Assembly (NCBI GenBank): GCA_018433085.1 | Contig: JAHDRW010000028.1 | Coordinates: 130,804 to 194,803 of the forward strand | Direction of reading: 5' to 3' | Length of the DNA stretch: 64,000 bases | Source of the DNA: Deltaproteobacteria bacterium | GTDB lineage: Bacteria; Desulfobacterota; Desulfomonilia; UBA1062 | In this document: positions 7,329-16,445 of the stretch, piece by piece | How positions within the stretch are numbered: the stretch's first letter is position 1 | Layout: the number at the start of each line of letters is the position of its first letter | Translations under genes and position numbers: made by a program | Notes under the pieces: generated by a model | What the model was told of the DNA's origin: nothing | The model's input: only the letters and a program-made list of their open reading frames with translations | The model's database searches: none

Positions 7329-8015
7329 ATGGCGTGTGAGGAGTATGTTTTCATCCCGATCAAGGGGGACAAGAAGATCTCGGGGATCATATCCGTTCCC
7401 GATCAGTTCGTCCGGGAGAAGAAGCCGGCCGTCATCCTGGCCCACGGCGCGGGCAACGGGATGTTCCACCCCCTGCTCATCCACATGGCGAACGTGCTTG
7501 CGGAGGCGGGCTATCTCTGTCTGCGGTTCAATTTCCTCTACCGGGACGAAGAAAAGAAGACGCCGGACAGCGAGGGGGTCCTCGAGGCCACCTGGGTCAA
7601 GGTGTATGAGTATCTGAAGAATCACCCCCTGTACAAGCCGTCGTTCATCGTGGCGGCGGGCAAGTCCATGGGCGGGAGAATCGCCTCTCAGGTGGCGGCC
7701 GACAACTTCATACAGGTCAGGGGGCTTATCTTTCTCGGCTACCCGCTCCATCCCCCGGGCAAGACGGATACGCTGCGCGACACCCACCTCTATCACATCC
7801 GGGTGCCCATGCTTTTTTTCGCCGGGTCGCACGACCCGTTCTGCGATCTCGACAAACTCAGCGAGGTTCTGGCCAAGACCGACGCGGTGAGCACGCTCGA
7901 CGTCATCGAGGGAGGGGACCACTCGTTCAAGCTTCCCGCTACCTCCGGTGTGTCCGACCGGGAGGTCTATGCCAGGATTCTGGGCAAGGCGCTTTCCTGG
8001 CTCAAGACGGTCTGA
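7329..8015 (+). CDS. Alpha/beta hydrolase (Tex30/KANL3-like, dienelactone-hydrolase fold)
   Basis: The protein has 228 residues. The nucleophile elbow is GKSMGG near residue 111, the acid is in GSHDPFC near 167 and the histidine is in GGDHSF near 197, so the catalytic triad is complete. The oxyanion region is AHGAGNGMFHP. The family hydrolyses esters or acts as a dienelactone-type hydrolase, but the natural substrate is not evident. There is no signal peptide, so it should be cytoplasmic. It precedes panB by about 130 bp and may not be co-transcribed with it. Confidence 0.85.
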   Translation: MACEEYVFIPIKGDKKISGIISVPDQFVREKKPAVILAHGAGNGMFHPLLIHMANVLAEAGYLCLRFNFLYRDEEKKTPDSEGVLEATWVKVYEYLKNHPLYKPSFIVAAGKSMGGRIASQVAADNFIQVRGLIFLGYPLHPPGKTDTLRDTHLYHIRVPMLFFAGSHDPFCDLDKLSEVLAKTDAVSTLDVIEGGDHSFKLPATSGVSDREVYARILGKALSWLKTV

Positions 8016-8148
8016 CTTCTTAAGCGAGTATCGCCTACGCGCGGGAAGCAGCTCTCTGAAGAGGGCTTTTTTCTTCCGGTTTTCCTGCCGTTTTCCCTTG
8101 AACCTTTTCATGAAAAGAGAGTACCTATGCCATGGAAAGGAGGCGAAC

Positions 8149-8952
8149 ATGAAGCGAACGATCACGATCAGGGATATCATGGACAAAAAAGGCAAGGAGC
8201 GCATCGTCATGATCACTGCCTACGATGCCACCATGGCCCGCATCGTCGATGCCGCGAACGTGGATGTCATCCTGATAGGCGATTCCGCCGGAAACGTCAT
8301 GGCAGGCGGCGACAGCACGCTGGGCGTCACCATGGACCAGATGGTCTACCACACCCTCTGCGTCACCCGCACCAGGCCGGGTGCGCTCGTCATCAGCGAC
8401 ATGCCCTTCCTCTCGTACCAGGCAAGCGTGTCCGACGCAGTGAGAAACGCAGGCAGGTTCCTCCAGGAGGCGGGCGCTCACGGCGTGAAGCTCGAAGGCG
8501 GCAAGCGCGTGATCGAGCAGGTCAGGGCCATCGTGAACGCCGATATCCCGGTCATGGGGCATCTCGGGCTGACGCCGCAGTCGGTGCACGCCTTCGGTGG
8601 CTACAAGGTCCAGGCCCGGGGCAGGCAGGCCGCGGATCTCCTGAAGGAGAACGCCCTGGCCCTGCAGGATGCCGGAATCTTTTCCCTGGTGCTCGAATGC
8701 GTACCCGCCTCCGTGGCAAAAGAGGTATCCGAGGCCCTGGATATCCCCACCATCGGCATTGGCGCCGGGCCCCACTGTGACGGCCAGGTCCTGGTGATTC
8801 AGGACCTGCTGGGCATGGACAAGACCTTCAAGCCCAAGTTCGTCAAGCACTACGCGAATCTCTACGACACCATGCTCGGCGCTATCCAGGCATATGCCTC
8901 CGAGGTCAGGGAGGGTACGTTCCCGGCCCAGGAGCACTGCTTCAAGGACTAG
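8149..8952 (+). CDS. panB: 3-methyl-2-oxobutanoate hydroxymethyltransferase
   Basis: The start at 8149 has AAAGGAGG at ideal spacing; the frame is open further upstream without a site. The 267-residue product matches PanB length. Family landmarks are DSAGNVMAGGDSTLGVTMDQM in two adjoining pieces, GHLGLTPQSVHAFGGYKVQ and IGIGAGPHCDGQVLV. The enzyme adds a hydroxymethyl group from methylene-THF to ketoisovalerate, the first committed step to pantothenate. The gene ends 2 bases before panC, the usual operon order. Confidence 0.97.
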   Translation: MKRTITIRDIMDKKGKERIVMITAYDATMARIVDAANVDVILIGDSAGNVMAGGDSTLGVTMDQMVYHTLCVTRTRPGALVISDMPFLSYQASVSDAVRNAGRFLQEAGAHGVKLEGGKRVIEQVRAIVNADIPVMGHLGLTPQSVHAFGGYKVQARGRQAADLLKENALALQDAGIFSLVLECVPASVAKEVSEALDIPTIGIGAGPHCDGQVLVIQDLLGMDKTFKPKFVKHYANLYDTMLGAIQAYASEVREGTFPAQEHCFKD

Positions 8953-8954
8953 CC

Positions 8955-9803
8955 ATGGAAATCATACGAGACATACCGGCCATGAAGGCCTGGGTCAGGG
9001 CGGTCAGGGGCAAGGGCGAGAGCATCTGTCTCGTGCCCACCATGGGCTATCTCCACGAGGGCCATCTGGACCTCATGCGAATGGGCAGGCCCCTGGCCGA
9101 TCACCTGGTCATCAGCATCTTCGTCAACCCCACCCAGTTCGGCGCGGGCGAAGACCTGGCCACATACCCCCGGGATTTGCCGCGGGATACCGAACTGGCC
9201 GGATCCGCAGGGGTGGAGTGCATCTTCTATCCGGGCGCAGAGGCGATGTATCCCCCTGGGTATTGCACCTATGTGGAGGTGGAGAACATCACCGAGGGTC
9301 TGTGTGGGGCGTCCCGACCCGGGCATTTCCGGGGGGTGGCCACCGTGGTCGCCAAGCTGTTCAACATCGTGGAGCCCGACATCGCAATCTTCGGCGAGAA
9401 GGACTACCAGCAGCTCGCGGTCTTGAGAAAGATGGTCGAGGACCTCAATATGAATGTTCAGGTCCTCGACCACCCCACGGTGAGGGAAGAGGACGGCCTG
9501 GCCATGAGCTCCCGGAACAAGTATCTGGGCGCCGAACAGCGGAAAAGCGCACTGGTGCTCTCCCGGGCCCTTCTGCAGGCACGGCGGCGCGTGGAGCAGG
9601 GCGAGCAGAGCGCGGAGGCGCTCAAGGCCGAGGCGGTGCGGATGATCGAGCAGGCCCCCGAGAGTACGATCGACTACGTGGAGATTGTGGACCCGGTGCT
9701 GCTCAAACCCGTGGAGCGGATCGAGGGCCGCGCGGTCATGGCGCTCGCGGTCAGGGTGGGAGCCACCCGGCTCATCGATAATATGACACTGGAGACGCCC
9801 TGA
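8955..9803 (+). CDS. panC: Pantothenate synthetase
   Basis: The protein has 282 residues. The ATP-binding motif PTMGYLHEGHLDLM and the loop AMSSRNKYL identify PanC, which joins pantoate and beta-alanine using ATP. FVNPTQFGAGEDL, GHFRGVATVVAKLFNIV and IFGEKDYQQLAVL are further family landmarks. It follows panB at 2 bases. No panD (aspartate decarboxylase) is in the window. The C-terminal end LIDNMTLETP appears to be partly copied just downstream (9804-9866). Confidence 0.97.
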   Translation: MEIIRDIPAMKAWVRAVRGKGESICLVPTMGYLHEGHLDLMRMGRPLADHLVISIFVNPTQFGAGEDLATYPRDLPRDTELAGSAGVECIFYPGAEAMYPPGYCTYVEVENITEGLCGASRPGHFRGVATVVAKLFNIVEPDIAIFGEKDYQQLAVLRKMVEDLNMNVQVLDHPTVREEDGLAMSSRNKYLGAEQRKSALVLSRALLQARRRVEQGEQSAEALKAEAVRMIEQAPESTIDYVEIVDPVLLKPVERIEGRAVMALAVRVGATRLIDNMTLETP

Positions 9804-9866
9804 ATGCCGGTGCGGGAGACCGCGGGGACGACCCTGCCCATAGAGAACATGGTAGTGGAGACCTGA
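9804..9866 (+). other. 20-codon frame resembling a copy of the panC tail
   Basis: Right after the panC stop (TGAATG) is a 20-residue frame ending LPIENMVVET. This resembles the panC end LIDNMTLET, and the matching DNA is about 70% identical over 23 bases. Its stop overlaps the start of the next small gene (TGATG). It may be a leftover of a small tandem duplication or a coupling leader; it is probably not a functional protein. Confidence 0.3.
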
Positions 9867-10027
9867 TGCTGGAGTTCCGCGAAGACGCCCCCATAGGCGC
9901 GCTCATATTCTGGAGCATCGCACTGGTGATCTGGATCGTGATAAAGATCAGGTCGCGCTCCGCCGGCAAGGGGGATTCTTTCAAGAGAGAATCCTCTAAG
10001 AAAGGGAAGAAAGAAAGCCCTGAGTGA
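9866..10027 (+). CDS. Small single-pass membrane protein
   Basis: The 53-residue frame has an N-terminal short acidic stretch, one strong transmembrane helix (IGALIFWSIALVIWIVIK), and a lysine/serine-rich basic tail. The positive-inside pattern suggests the tail is cytoplasmic. The start overlaps the preceding stop (TGATG), so translation is likely coupled to the panBC message. Its last 32 bases overlap the end of metX on the other strand. Function unknown. Confidence 0.55.
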   Translation: MLEFREDAPIGALIFWSIALVIWIVIKIRSRSAGKGDSFKRESSKKGKKESPE

Positions 10028-11138
10028 TCTCGGAGGGCCGGTGGTAGTCGGTCAGGAAAGCGTCGTGGCCGTGCTCGGTCGAGATCTCGGCATAGGATAC
10101 CTGGACCCCGAGCGCGGCGAAGAGTTGCACCATCTCCTTGGACTGGGACGGCGGGTAGAGCCAGTCCGAGCTGAAGGAGATCACGAGGCCCCGTTTTCCG
10201 CGCATGCCCTTCAGATGCGCGCCCCGCTGCCGTGACTCCCCCCGGAAACGTTCCCGCGAGCTCAGCGATGATTTCAGGTCGAAGTTGTCGATGGCATTGG
10301 TGATATAGAGATAGCTGTTGGCGTCGAAGCGTCTGACGAACGAGATTCCCTGGTGGTCGAGGTAGTGCTCCACCTCGAAGGACGGCCGGAAGATGGCCTT
10401 GGACTCCTTGTCTTTTTTGAGCCTCCCGAATTTCTCCTGCATCATCTTTTCCGAGAGATAGGTGATATGACCGATCATCCGGGCCACCGAGAGCCCCCCC
10501 TCCGGAGGGACGGCGGCATAGTAGTCGCCCCCGTTCCACCGGGGGTCTGCCATGATCGCGCGCCTGCCCACCTCGTTGAAGGCGATCTGCTGGGCGGAGT
10601 GCTTCATGGCGGAGGCGAGGCAGATGAACGAATCGAACTGAAGGGGATAGTCGCAAAAAAACTGCAGGGCCTGCATCCCGCCCATGGAGCCACCGGCGAT
10701 GCACTTGAGCCTGTCTATGCCCAGATGACCGAGCAGGACCCGCTGCACCTCCACCATGTCGCGCACGGACAGGGGCGGGAAGGTCAGGCCGTAGGGCCGG
10801 CCGGTGGCGGGGTCGATGGAGGCGGGTCCCGAGGTGCCCCGGCACCCGCCGACCACGTTGGAGCAGATCACGAAGTAGCGGTCGGTATCGAAGGCCTTTC
10901 CCGGTCCGATCATGCAGTCCCACCAGCCGGGCTTCCGGTCCCCGGGATGGTAAAAGGCCGCGTGGGCGTCCCCGGACAGCGCGTGCTCGATGAGCACGGC
11001 ATTGTCCCGCCGTTCGTTGAGTCGTCCATAGGTTTCATAGGCGACGTCGATCCGGGGGATGATGTCTCCGGACTCGAATCTGAAGGGCCGCTCAAGGGAC
11101 AGGACCTGCGTCTCGACAAGGGCGGGAGTGTCGTTCAT
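9996..11138 (-). CDS. metX: Homoserine O-acetyltransferase
   Basis: The start at 11136-11138 overlaps the metW stop by 4 bases. The 380-residue product has the MetX alpha/beta-hydrolase landmarks: HALSGDAHA, the nucleophile in GGSMGGMQAL, and the terminal HGHDAFL histidine region with SDWLYPP before it. It makes O-acetyl (or O-succinyl) homoserine for direct sulfhydrylation by the MetY encoded upstream. Order on the minus strand is metY-metW-metX. Confidence 0.96.
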   Translation of the reverse strand: MNDTPALVETQVLSLERPFRFESGDIIPRIDVAYETYGRLNERRDNAVLIEHALSGDAHAAFYHPGDRKPGWWDCMIGPGKAFDTDRYFVICSNVVGGCRGTSGPASIDPATGRPYGLTFPPLSVRDMVEVQRVLLGHLGIDRLKCIAGGSMGGMQALQFFCDYPLQFDSFICLASAMKHSAQQIAFNEVGRRAIMADPRWNGGDYYAAVPPEGGLSVARMIGHITYLSEKMMQEKFGRLKKDKESKAIFRPSFEVEHYLDHQGISFVRRFDANSYLYITNAIDNFDLKSSLSSRERFRGESRQRGAHLKGMRGKRGLVISFSSDWLYPPSQSKEMVQLFAALGVQVSYAEISTEHGHDAFLTDYHRPSEITQGFLSSLS

Positions 11139-11740
11139 GCGCGCCTCAGCCTGAAGATCCCCTCCTTGGCAAGGAGGTTGTAGAGCGGCCACCGGGTGTT
11201 GCTCACGACGTTGAAGGGGAAGAAGTACCGGGCGTCCATGATCTCGACCCCGATCTCCCTTACCGACGACATAAACTCCCTGAGGGAGACAAAGCGCAGC
11301 ACCGGGCTGTCGTGCCAGCCCCCGGAGAGCCTGACGCGTGAGCTCACCCTCCCCTGGGCCAGGACGCGCAGGCGGTTGCGCGCATAGCCGAAGTTCGAGA
11401 TCGAGATGATCGCGAACTTCCCAACCCGGAGCATCTCCTCGATGACCCGGTAGGGCCGGGTGATGACCTGCAGGGTGGCATTGAGCACCACGTAGTCGAA
11501 GCTGCCGTCGGCCCACTCGGAGAGGTCCTTGTCGATATCGGCCTGATATACGCAGAGCCCCTTGCCTATACACTTGAGGATCATCTCGTGGGAGATCTCC
11601 ACGCCGATGCCGTCCACCTGCCTGGTGACCGCCAGGGTCTTGAGCAGTGAGCCGTCCCCGCATCCGAGGTCCAGCACTCTGCTGCCCTGGGCGATCCATT
11701 CCTGGATGATGGGATAGTTCTGGGCCGGGATCTTATACAC
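11135..11740 (-). CDS. metW: Methionine biosynthesis protein, SAM-dependent methyltransferase fold
   Basis: The 201-residue protein has the SAM motif VLDLGCGDGSLL near residue 23 and the MetW features GVEISHEMILKCIGKG and SFDYVVLNATLQ. MetW proteins sit beside MetX in many bacteria and are needed for its full activity. The start overlaps the metY stop and the end overlaps the metX start, so the three genes are translationally coupled. Confidence 0.93.
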   Translation of the reverse strand: MYKIPAQNYPIIQEWIAQGSRVLDLGCGDGSLLKTLAVTRQVDGIGVEISHEMILKCIGKGLCVYQADIDKDLSEWADGSFDYVVLNATLQVITRPYRVIEEMLRVGKFAIISISNFGYARNRLRVLAQGRVSSRVRLSGGWHDSPVLRFVSLREFMSSVREIGVEIMDARYFFPFNVVSNTRWPLYNLLAKEGIFRLRRA

Positions 11741-13007
11741 TCCTGCCCCTCATGAGCGCCAAGTCAAGGTCTTCCAGGATGTCCTCCACGTCCTCGATGC
11801 CCACCGAGAGCCGGATCATGTCCGGGGTGATCCCCGAGGCGGCCTGCTGCTCCGGGCTGAGCTGGTGGTGGGTGGTGGATGCGGGGTGGATGATGAGCGT
11901 CTTTGCGTCGCCGATATTGGCGAGGTGAGAGATGAGCCTCACCGAGTCAACCACCTGTTTTGCCGCCGGGTAGCCCCCCTTGGGCGCAAAGGAGATGATG
12001 GCCCCGAAGCCGTTCTTCAGGTATTTCCTGGCTGTCCCGTGGCCCGGGTGCTGCGCGAGGCCGGGGTAGTTGACCCAGTCCACGCCCCCGTGGTTTTCCA
12101 GGAACGAGGCCACCTTCATGGCATTTTCGCAGTGGCGCTGCATGCGCAGGCTCAAGGTCTCGATGCCCAGAAGGAAGGTGAATGCGTTGAAGGGCGCCAT
12201 GCACGCCCCGCCGTCACGCAGGAGCACCGAGCGGAGCCGTCCGATGTAGGCCTGGTCCCCGAACTCCTCGGTGAAGTTCAGGCCGTTCAGGTCGGGGTCG
12301 GGCTGCGAGAGCTTGTCGAACCCCTCCCAGGAAAACCGGCCCGAGTCCGTGACGCTCCCGCCGATGGAGACCCCGTGGCCTCCCATGAACTTGGTCAGCG
12401 AGTGCACCACGATGTCCGCCCCGTACTCGAAAGGCCTCAGCAGATAGGGGGTGGTGACGGTATTGTCCACGATGAGGGGCACCCCGTGCCCGTGGGCGAT
12501 GCCGGCGATTGTCTCGAGGTCGGCCACCGTGTTCATGGGGTTGCCGATGGTCTCGGTGAACACGGCCCTTGTCTTCGGGCTCATCGCGGCCTCGAGCTGC
12601 CTGCCGTCGTTGACGTCCACGAAGCGTACCCCGATCCCGAACCCTTTCAGGGTGCTCTGGAACAGGTGGGTGGTGCCTCCGTAGAGGGCCTTGGAGGACA
12701 CGATCTCGTCGCCGCACTGCGCGATGGTCAGCACCGATGAGAGAATAGCCGCGCTCCCCGATGCGAGCACCACCGAGCCCGCCCCTCCTTCCAGCAGCGA
12801 CACCCGCTTCTCCAGGATCTCATTGGTGGGGTTGCTGATCCGGGAATAGATGTCCCCGCTTTCCTCACCGGCAAAGAGCGCGCCTGCGTGCTCGGCATCC
12901 CGGAAGGTAAACGACGTGCTCTGGTAGATGGGCACCGCCCTGGCCCGGCTTGAATCGTCGGGCCTGTGGCCGCCGTGGATCTGGATCGTATCGAATCTGA
13001 AAGGCAT
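11733..13007 (-). CDS. metY: O-acetylhomoserine sulfhydrylase (PLP enzyme)
   Basis: I choose the ATG at 13005-13007, 7 bases after GAGGTG; a GTG three codons earlier is possible. The product is 424 residues. Cys/Met-metabolism PLP family landmarks are FDTIQIHGG, YSRISNPT, the substrate-side QCGDEIVSSKALYGGTTHL and the PLP lysine in VVHSLTKFMGGHG. It condenses O-acetylhomoserine with sulfide to homocysteine, so this organism can use direct sulfhydrylation. I looked for a SAM riboswitch in the 280-bp upstream gap and found none. Confidence 0.95.
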   Translation of the reverse strand: MPFRFDTIQIHGGHRPDDSSRARAVPIYQSTSFTFRDAEHAGALFAGEESGDIYSRISNPTNEILEKRVSLLEGGAGSVVLASGSAAILSSVLTIAQCGDEIVSSKALYGGTTHLFQSTLKGFGIGVRFVDVNDGRQLEAAMSPKTRAVFTETIGNPMNTVADLETIAGIAHGHGVPLIVDNTVTTPYLLRPFEYGADIVVHSLTKFMGGHGVSIGGSVTDSGRFSWEGFDKLSQPDPDLNGLNFTEEFGDQAYIGRLRSVLLRDGGACMAPFNAFTFLLGIETLSLRMQRHCENAMKVASFLENHGGVDWVNYPGLAQHPGHGTARKYLKNGFGAIISFAPKGGYPAAKQVVDSVRLISHLANIGDAKTLIIHPASTTHHQLSPEQQAASGITPDMIRLSVGIEDVEDILEDLDLALMRGRSV

Positions 13008-13297
13008 ATTCAGCACCTCGTTCGTTCACTGTTATTTGCCCCGGGTTTTCCGCCCGGGCATATACCACCATCAATAACGTTTCTTTCCCGGGCGGTAAAG
13101 GGCGGATCTTTTTTCTCGGAGATTTTTCCTGCCGGAGGCAACGGGCTCTTCCGCTCCTTTCTGTCCCGGGCGGCGGGAGCGCATTCATGGGGGATCATGC
13201 CGTTTTGAGGTCCTCCCGAGGGCGCCTCGTTCATTCGCGCCGCCTTCGACGAACATGCGGCCGGACCTCGGGGACGGACGAATCCGACGGGGCACCC

Positions 13298-14320
13298 TCA
13301 ACCGGGATCGGCCGGCTGAACCCCGGAGGCCCGGAACAGGGCAGGGGGGCCGGACTCGCTCATCCCGGCCCTGCCTTCTTCGATGAGGACTTCGAGGTGG
13401 GCGTAGACCTCCGAGACCGCCAGGAAGATCTCGCCTTCGGGTATGTCGGGAAACAGTTCCTGAACCAGGTGAGAGATGGGCCGGCCATTGTCCAGGATAT
13501 GATGGAGGATCTGTCGTTTCCGGCTCTCGTGATGCCCCCGGTAGCGCGAGAGGAGCCCTGGCACGTCATCGACGTATTCCCCGTGGCCGGAGAACGCGAA
13601 GCGGATATCGAGCTCCTCTACCTTTTGCAAGGATGATTCGTAGGAGATCAGGCTCTGGTAGCCGGGGTCGCTCAGCAGGGAGCGGTGGATCTCCATGATG
13701 GGGTTGGGGGTGATATGCTTGATGATGTGGTCCCCGGAAAAGAGGACGCGCGCCCCGGGCTCGTACAGGCAGCAGCTCCCCGGGGAGTGCCCGGGGGTGT
13801 GAACGACCCTGAGCTTGAAGCCGGGGCCGGAAAAGGTATCTCCCTCGTCCATGGGGATGACCCCCTCCAGCGGGTCGCAGAAGTTCTTGAAGAACGCGGA
13901 CCGTCGTTTCATGCGTTCCACGGCGTCAGGCGGCATGCCCGCCATCCGGGTGAACTCCAGCACCTCGTCGCTCCAGAAACCGTGCCGGATATACTCGCCC
14001 GAGGTGCGCCAGATATCGTCCCGGTGGAGATGGCAGGGGATGGAGCGGCCTGAGGCCTCGATGATTTTTCCTGTCAGGCCGAAGTGGTCGATGTGGCCGT
14101 GGGTCAGGATGATGCGTTCGACGTCCCGGAACCGGAAACCGATCTCCAGGAGCTGTCTTTCGATGTTTTCGAAGGCACCGGGAAACTTCGGCCCGGTATC
14201 GATCAGGGTCACCGGGCCCGTGCCCAGGACATAGATGTTCGAGGTCAGGAGATTGCCGAACCCCGGAACGGGAAGGACAACGGCATGGATCGCATCGAAC
14301 GGGGGGAATTCTCTGATCAC
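13298..14320 (-). CDS. MBL-fold metallo-hydrolase (glyoxalase II/LACTB2-like)
   Basis: The frame is open back to 14512, but it would cross a terminator, so I place the start at the GTG at 14318-14320. The product is 340 residues. The zinc site is THGHIDHFG near residue 70, with a further ligand in HTPGHSPGSCCLY and in FSGDHI. A C-terminal extension of about 80 residues resembles the LACTB2 winged region (HHESRKRQILHHIL). The substrate is unknown; thioesters or nucleic acids are the usual ones for relatives. It lies between metY and the NifU-like gene on the same strand. Confidence 0.85.
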   Translation of the reverse strand: MIREFPPFDAIHAVVLPVPGFGNLLTSNIYVLGTGPVTLIDTGPKFPGAFENIERQLLEIGFRFRDVERIILTHGHIDHFGLTGKIIEASGRSIPCHLHRDDIWRTSGEYIRHGFWSDEVLEFTRMAGMPPDAVERMKRRSAFFKNFCDPLEGVIPMDEGDTFSGPGFKLRVVHTPGHSPGSCCLYEPGARVLFSGDHIIKHITPNPIMEIHRSLLSDPGYQSLISYESSLQKVEELDIRFAFSGHGEYVDDVPGLLSRYRGHHESRKRQILHHILDNGRPISHLVQELFPDIPEGEIFLAVSEVYAHLEVLIEEGRAGMSESGPPALFRASGVQPADPG

Positions 14321-14355
14321 GGAGACATCACCTGCGCCACGTTTGGAGGATATGC

Positions 14356-14384
14356 GAAAAAGGCCGGGTTTCCCGGCCTTTTTC
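14356..14384 (-). terminator. Bidirectional intrinsic terminator after the NifU-like gene
   Basis: AAAAAGGCCGGG pairs with CCCGGCCTTTTT around a 3-base loop, giving a GC-rich stem flanked by A and T runs that works in either direction. It ends the leftward NifU-like transcript and separates it from the MBL hydrolase. Confidence 0.85.
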
Positions 14385-14409
14385 GTGGACCTGGTTCGTA
14401 TCTTTTGGT

Positions 14410-14643
14410 TTACCGTACTTGCTGGACCGACGTGACCTCGGGAACGTCCTTCTTGAGCGAACGCTCGATGAAGGACTTCAGCGTCATGGTCGCCATGGGG
14501 CATCCGCCGCATGCGCCCTTGAGCCGCACGAAAACCCTCCCGTCATTCGTCACGTCCACGAGCTCCACGTCTCCGCCGTCCCTCTGGAGCATGGGCCGGG
14601 TCTTGTCCAGCGCCTGTTCCACCTTTTCACGTTCAATGGGCAT
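14410..14643 (-). CDS. NifU C-terminal-domain Fe-S scaffold protein
   Basis: The 77-residue protein is a stand-alone NifU-like domain with the cluster-binding motif ACGGCPMA near residue 44 and the leading QRDGGDVELVDV. GGAGGAG lies just before the ATG. Such proteins carry a labile 4Fe-4S cluster between two subunits for delivery to Fe-S enzymes, which fits a genome rich in polyferredoxins. It has its own terminator. Confidence 0.93.
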   Translation of the reverse strand: MPIEREKVEQALDKTRPMLQRDGGDVELVDVTNDGRVFVRLKGACGGCPMATMTLKSFIERSLKKDVPEVTSVQQVR

Positions 14644-14880
14644 GTTCTCCTCCGCTCATGTATGCTGGTAATGGCACCTATCATTTCCTTATCCGTTTGT
14701 CATGTCTATTTATTTGATGAGAAATCGTGTACAAAAGGTTCGGACACCCATGTTTACGGTGAGCCGTCCGGTCGCCCGTTTTGTTGATTCCCGGGACAGA
14801 TCCGGCATATGAATTCAAGAGGAGACCTTTAAAGGAGCACAGGTAGGTTTTTCCCCAGGGACTTGAGAGAGGCATGCCAT

Positions 14881-16317
14881 ATGGCGAGAGGGATTTGGAA
14901 CGGTCCGGGTGGCTTTCGCGAGGTGCTGGGCATCGCCCTTCCCCTGGTGGTGAGCTCGGGGTCATGGTCGGTCCAGCACTTCGTGGACCGCATGTTCCTC
15001 ACATGGTACTCCCCGGAGGCCATTGCCGCGGCCATGCCTGCCGGCATGCTGAGCTTCACCATCATCAGCATATTCATCGGCACCTCGAGCTATGTCAGCA
15101 CCTTCGTGGCCCAGTATTTCGGCGCGGAACGGAACACGCGGATCGGACCGGCCCTGTGGCAGGGCATCTATGTGGCCCTGATCGGCGGACTGGTCGTTGC
15201 GCTCACGATTCCCTTTGCAGGTCCCATATTCGACGTGATCGGGCACCCGGAGAGGATCAGGGACAACGAGGCGGTCTATTTCCAGTACCTGAACATCGGG
15301 GCCGCGCCGATCATCGCCGCAGCGGCCCTGTCCGCATTTTTCTCCGGTCTGGGCAGGACCTGGATCGTCATGTGGGTCAATGTCGCCATGACGGCCATCA
15401 ATGTTTTCCTCGACTATCTCCTCATCTTCGGGCATCTCGGTTTCCCCGAGATGGGGATCAAGGGCGCGGCCATAGCCACGGTGATCGCCGAGGTCTTCAA
15501 CTTTGCGGCCTACTTCGTGATCATCGTGCTTCCCTCCTACAACGCCCGGTTCCACACGCTGAGGGGCTGGAAACCCGATAGTGTCCTGCTCGCGAGGCTG
15601 GTGCGCTTCGGGGTCCCCTCGGGGGTACAGTTCTTTCTGGACATGCTGGGATTCACCGCCTTCATCATGATCATGGGCAGGCTCGGCACCATCCCCCTGG
15701 CGGCCACGAACATCGCCTTCAACATCAACACCATCGCGTTCATGCCCATGATCGGGTTCGGAATCGCGATCTCGGTACTCGTGGGGCAGTACCTGGGCAG
15801 GGGAAGGCCGGACATCGCCCAGAAGAGCGTGTACTCAGGTTTCTTCATGACCTTCACCTACATGTCGGTCATTGCGCTCTTGTACGTGGTGGTGCCCGAA
15901 CTCTTCATCGCGCCCTTCGCGGCCCGCTCCGACCCGGCGTATTTCGCCCGGATACGCGAGCTCACCCTTGTCCTGCTCAGGTTCGTGGCGGTCTATTCGG
16001 TCTTCGACACCCTCAACATCATATTTGCCTCCGCCATCAAGGGGGCCGGAGATACCCGCTTCGTCATGTACATGATCGTGCTCGCATCCGTTCTCGTGCT
16101 GGTCGTGCCGAGCTATACGGCCATCGTGATCCTCGGCTACGGGATCATGGCGGGGTGGACGGTGGCGTCTCTCTATGTGGTCGTTCTCGGGTTTGTGTTT
16201 CTGTTCAGGTTCCTGGGGGGCAAATGGAAGACCATGCGCGTCATCGAAGAGCAGGCCCCGGTGACCGTGATCTGCCCCGAGCGGCCCGAGTGCCCGGCCA
16301 TCGAGCTGGAGTCCTGA
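14881..16317 (+). CDS. MATE-family efflux transporter
   Basis: I start at the ATG at 14881 after AGAGAGG; a TTG six codons earlier is open. The 478-residue protein has about twelve membrane helices in the two-fold repeat of MATE exporters, with family segments such as IALPLVVSSGSWSVQHFVDR and GAGDTRFVMYM. It probably exports a cationic or drug-like compound by sodium or proton antiport. No regulator or partner gene adjoins it. Confidence 0.92.
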   Translation: MARGIWNGPGGFREVLGIALPLVVSSGSWSVQHFVDRMFLTWYSPEAIAAAMPAGMLSFTIISIFIGTSSYVSTFVAQYFGAERNTRIGPALWQGIYVALIGGLVVALTIPFAGPIFDVIGHPERIRDNEAVYFQYLNIGAAPIIAAAALSAFFSGLGRTWIVMWVNVAMTAINVFLDYLLIFGHLGFPEMGIKGAAIATVIAEVFNFAAYFVIIVLPSYNARFHTLRGWKPDSVLLARLVRFGVPSGVQFFLDMLGFTAFIMIMGRLGTIPLAATNIAFNINTIAFMPMIGFGIAISVLVGQYLGRGRPDIAQKSVYSGFFMTFTYMSVIALLYVVVPELFIAPFAARSDPAYFARIRELTLVLLRFVAVYSVFDTLNIIFASAIKGAGDTRFVMYMIVLASVLVLVVPSYTAIVILGYGIMAGWTVASLYVVVLGFVFLFRFLGGKWKTMRVIEEQAPVTVICPERPECPAIELES

Positions 16318-16335
16318 AAAACCTAAAAATCCTGA

Positions 16336-16364
16336 GGGTGAATCTGGTAACTCCGGTTTCACCC
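16336..16364. terminator. Hairpin between the MATE gene and the convergent coiled-coil gene
   Basis: GGGTGAA pairs with TTCACCC around a 15-base loop 19 bases after the MATE stop. There is no clear T-run, so it is only a possible terminator. Confidence 0.3.
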
Positions 16365-16445
16365 GTATGCCGGCACGAATCAGCCTTTGCGCCCGCTTGA
16401 GGCCCATGAGGGCTCCGGATGCCACCCCTCTTGAGCCCGGGTGAT

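Noticed and set aside
13017-13297. SAM riboswitch upstream of metY
   Set aside because: A short CCCGGG inverted repeat is present, but none of the conserved SAM-I or SAM-II core sequences can be seen.
14084-14671. 195-codon plus-strand frame opposite the NifU-like gene and MBL start
   Set aside because: It crosses a strong bidirectional terminator and is antisense to two supported genes.
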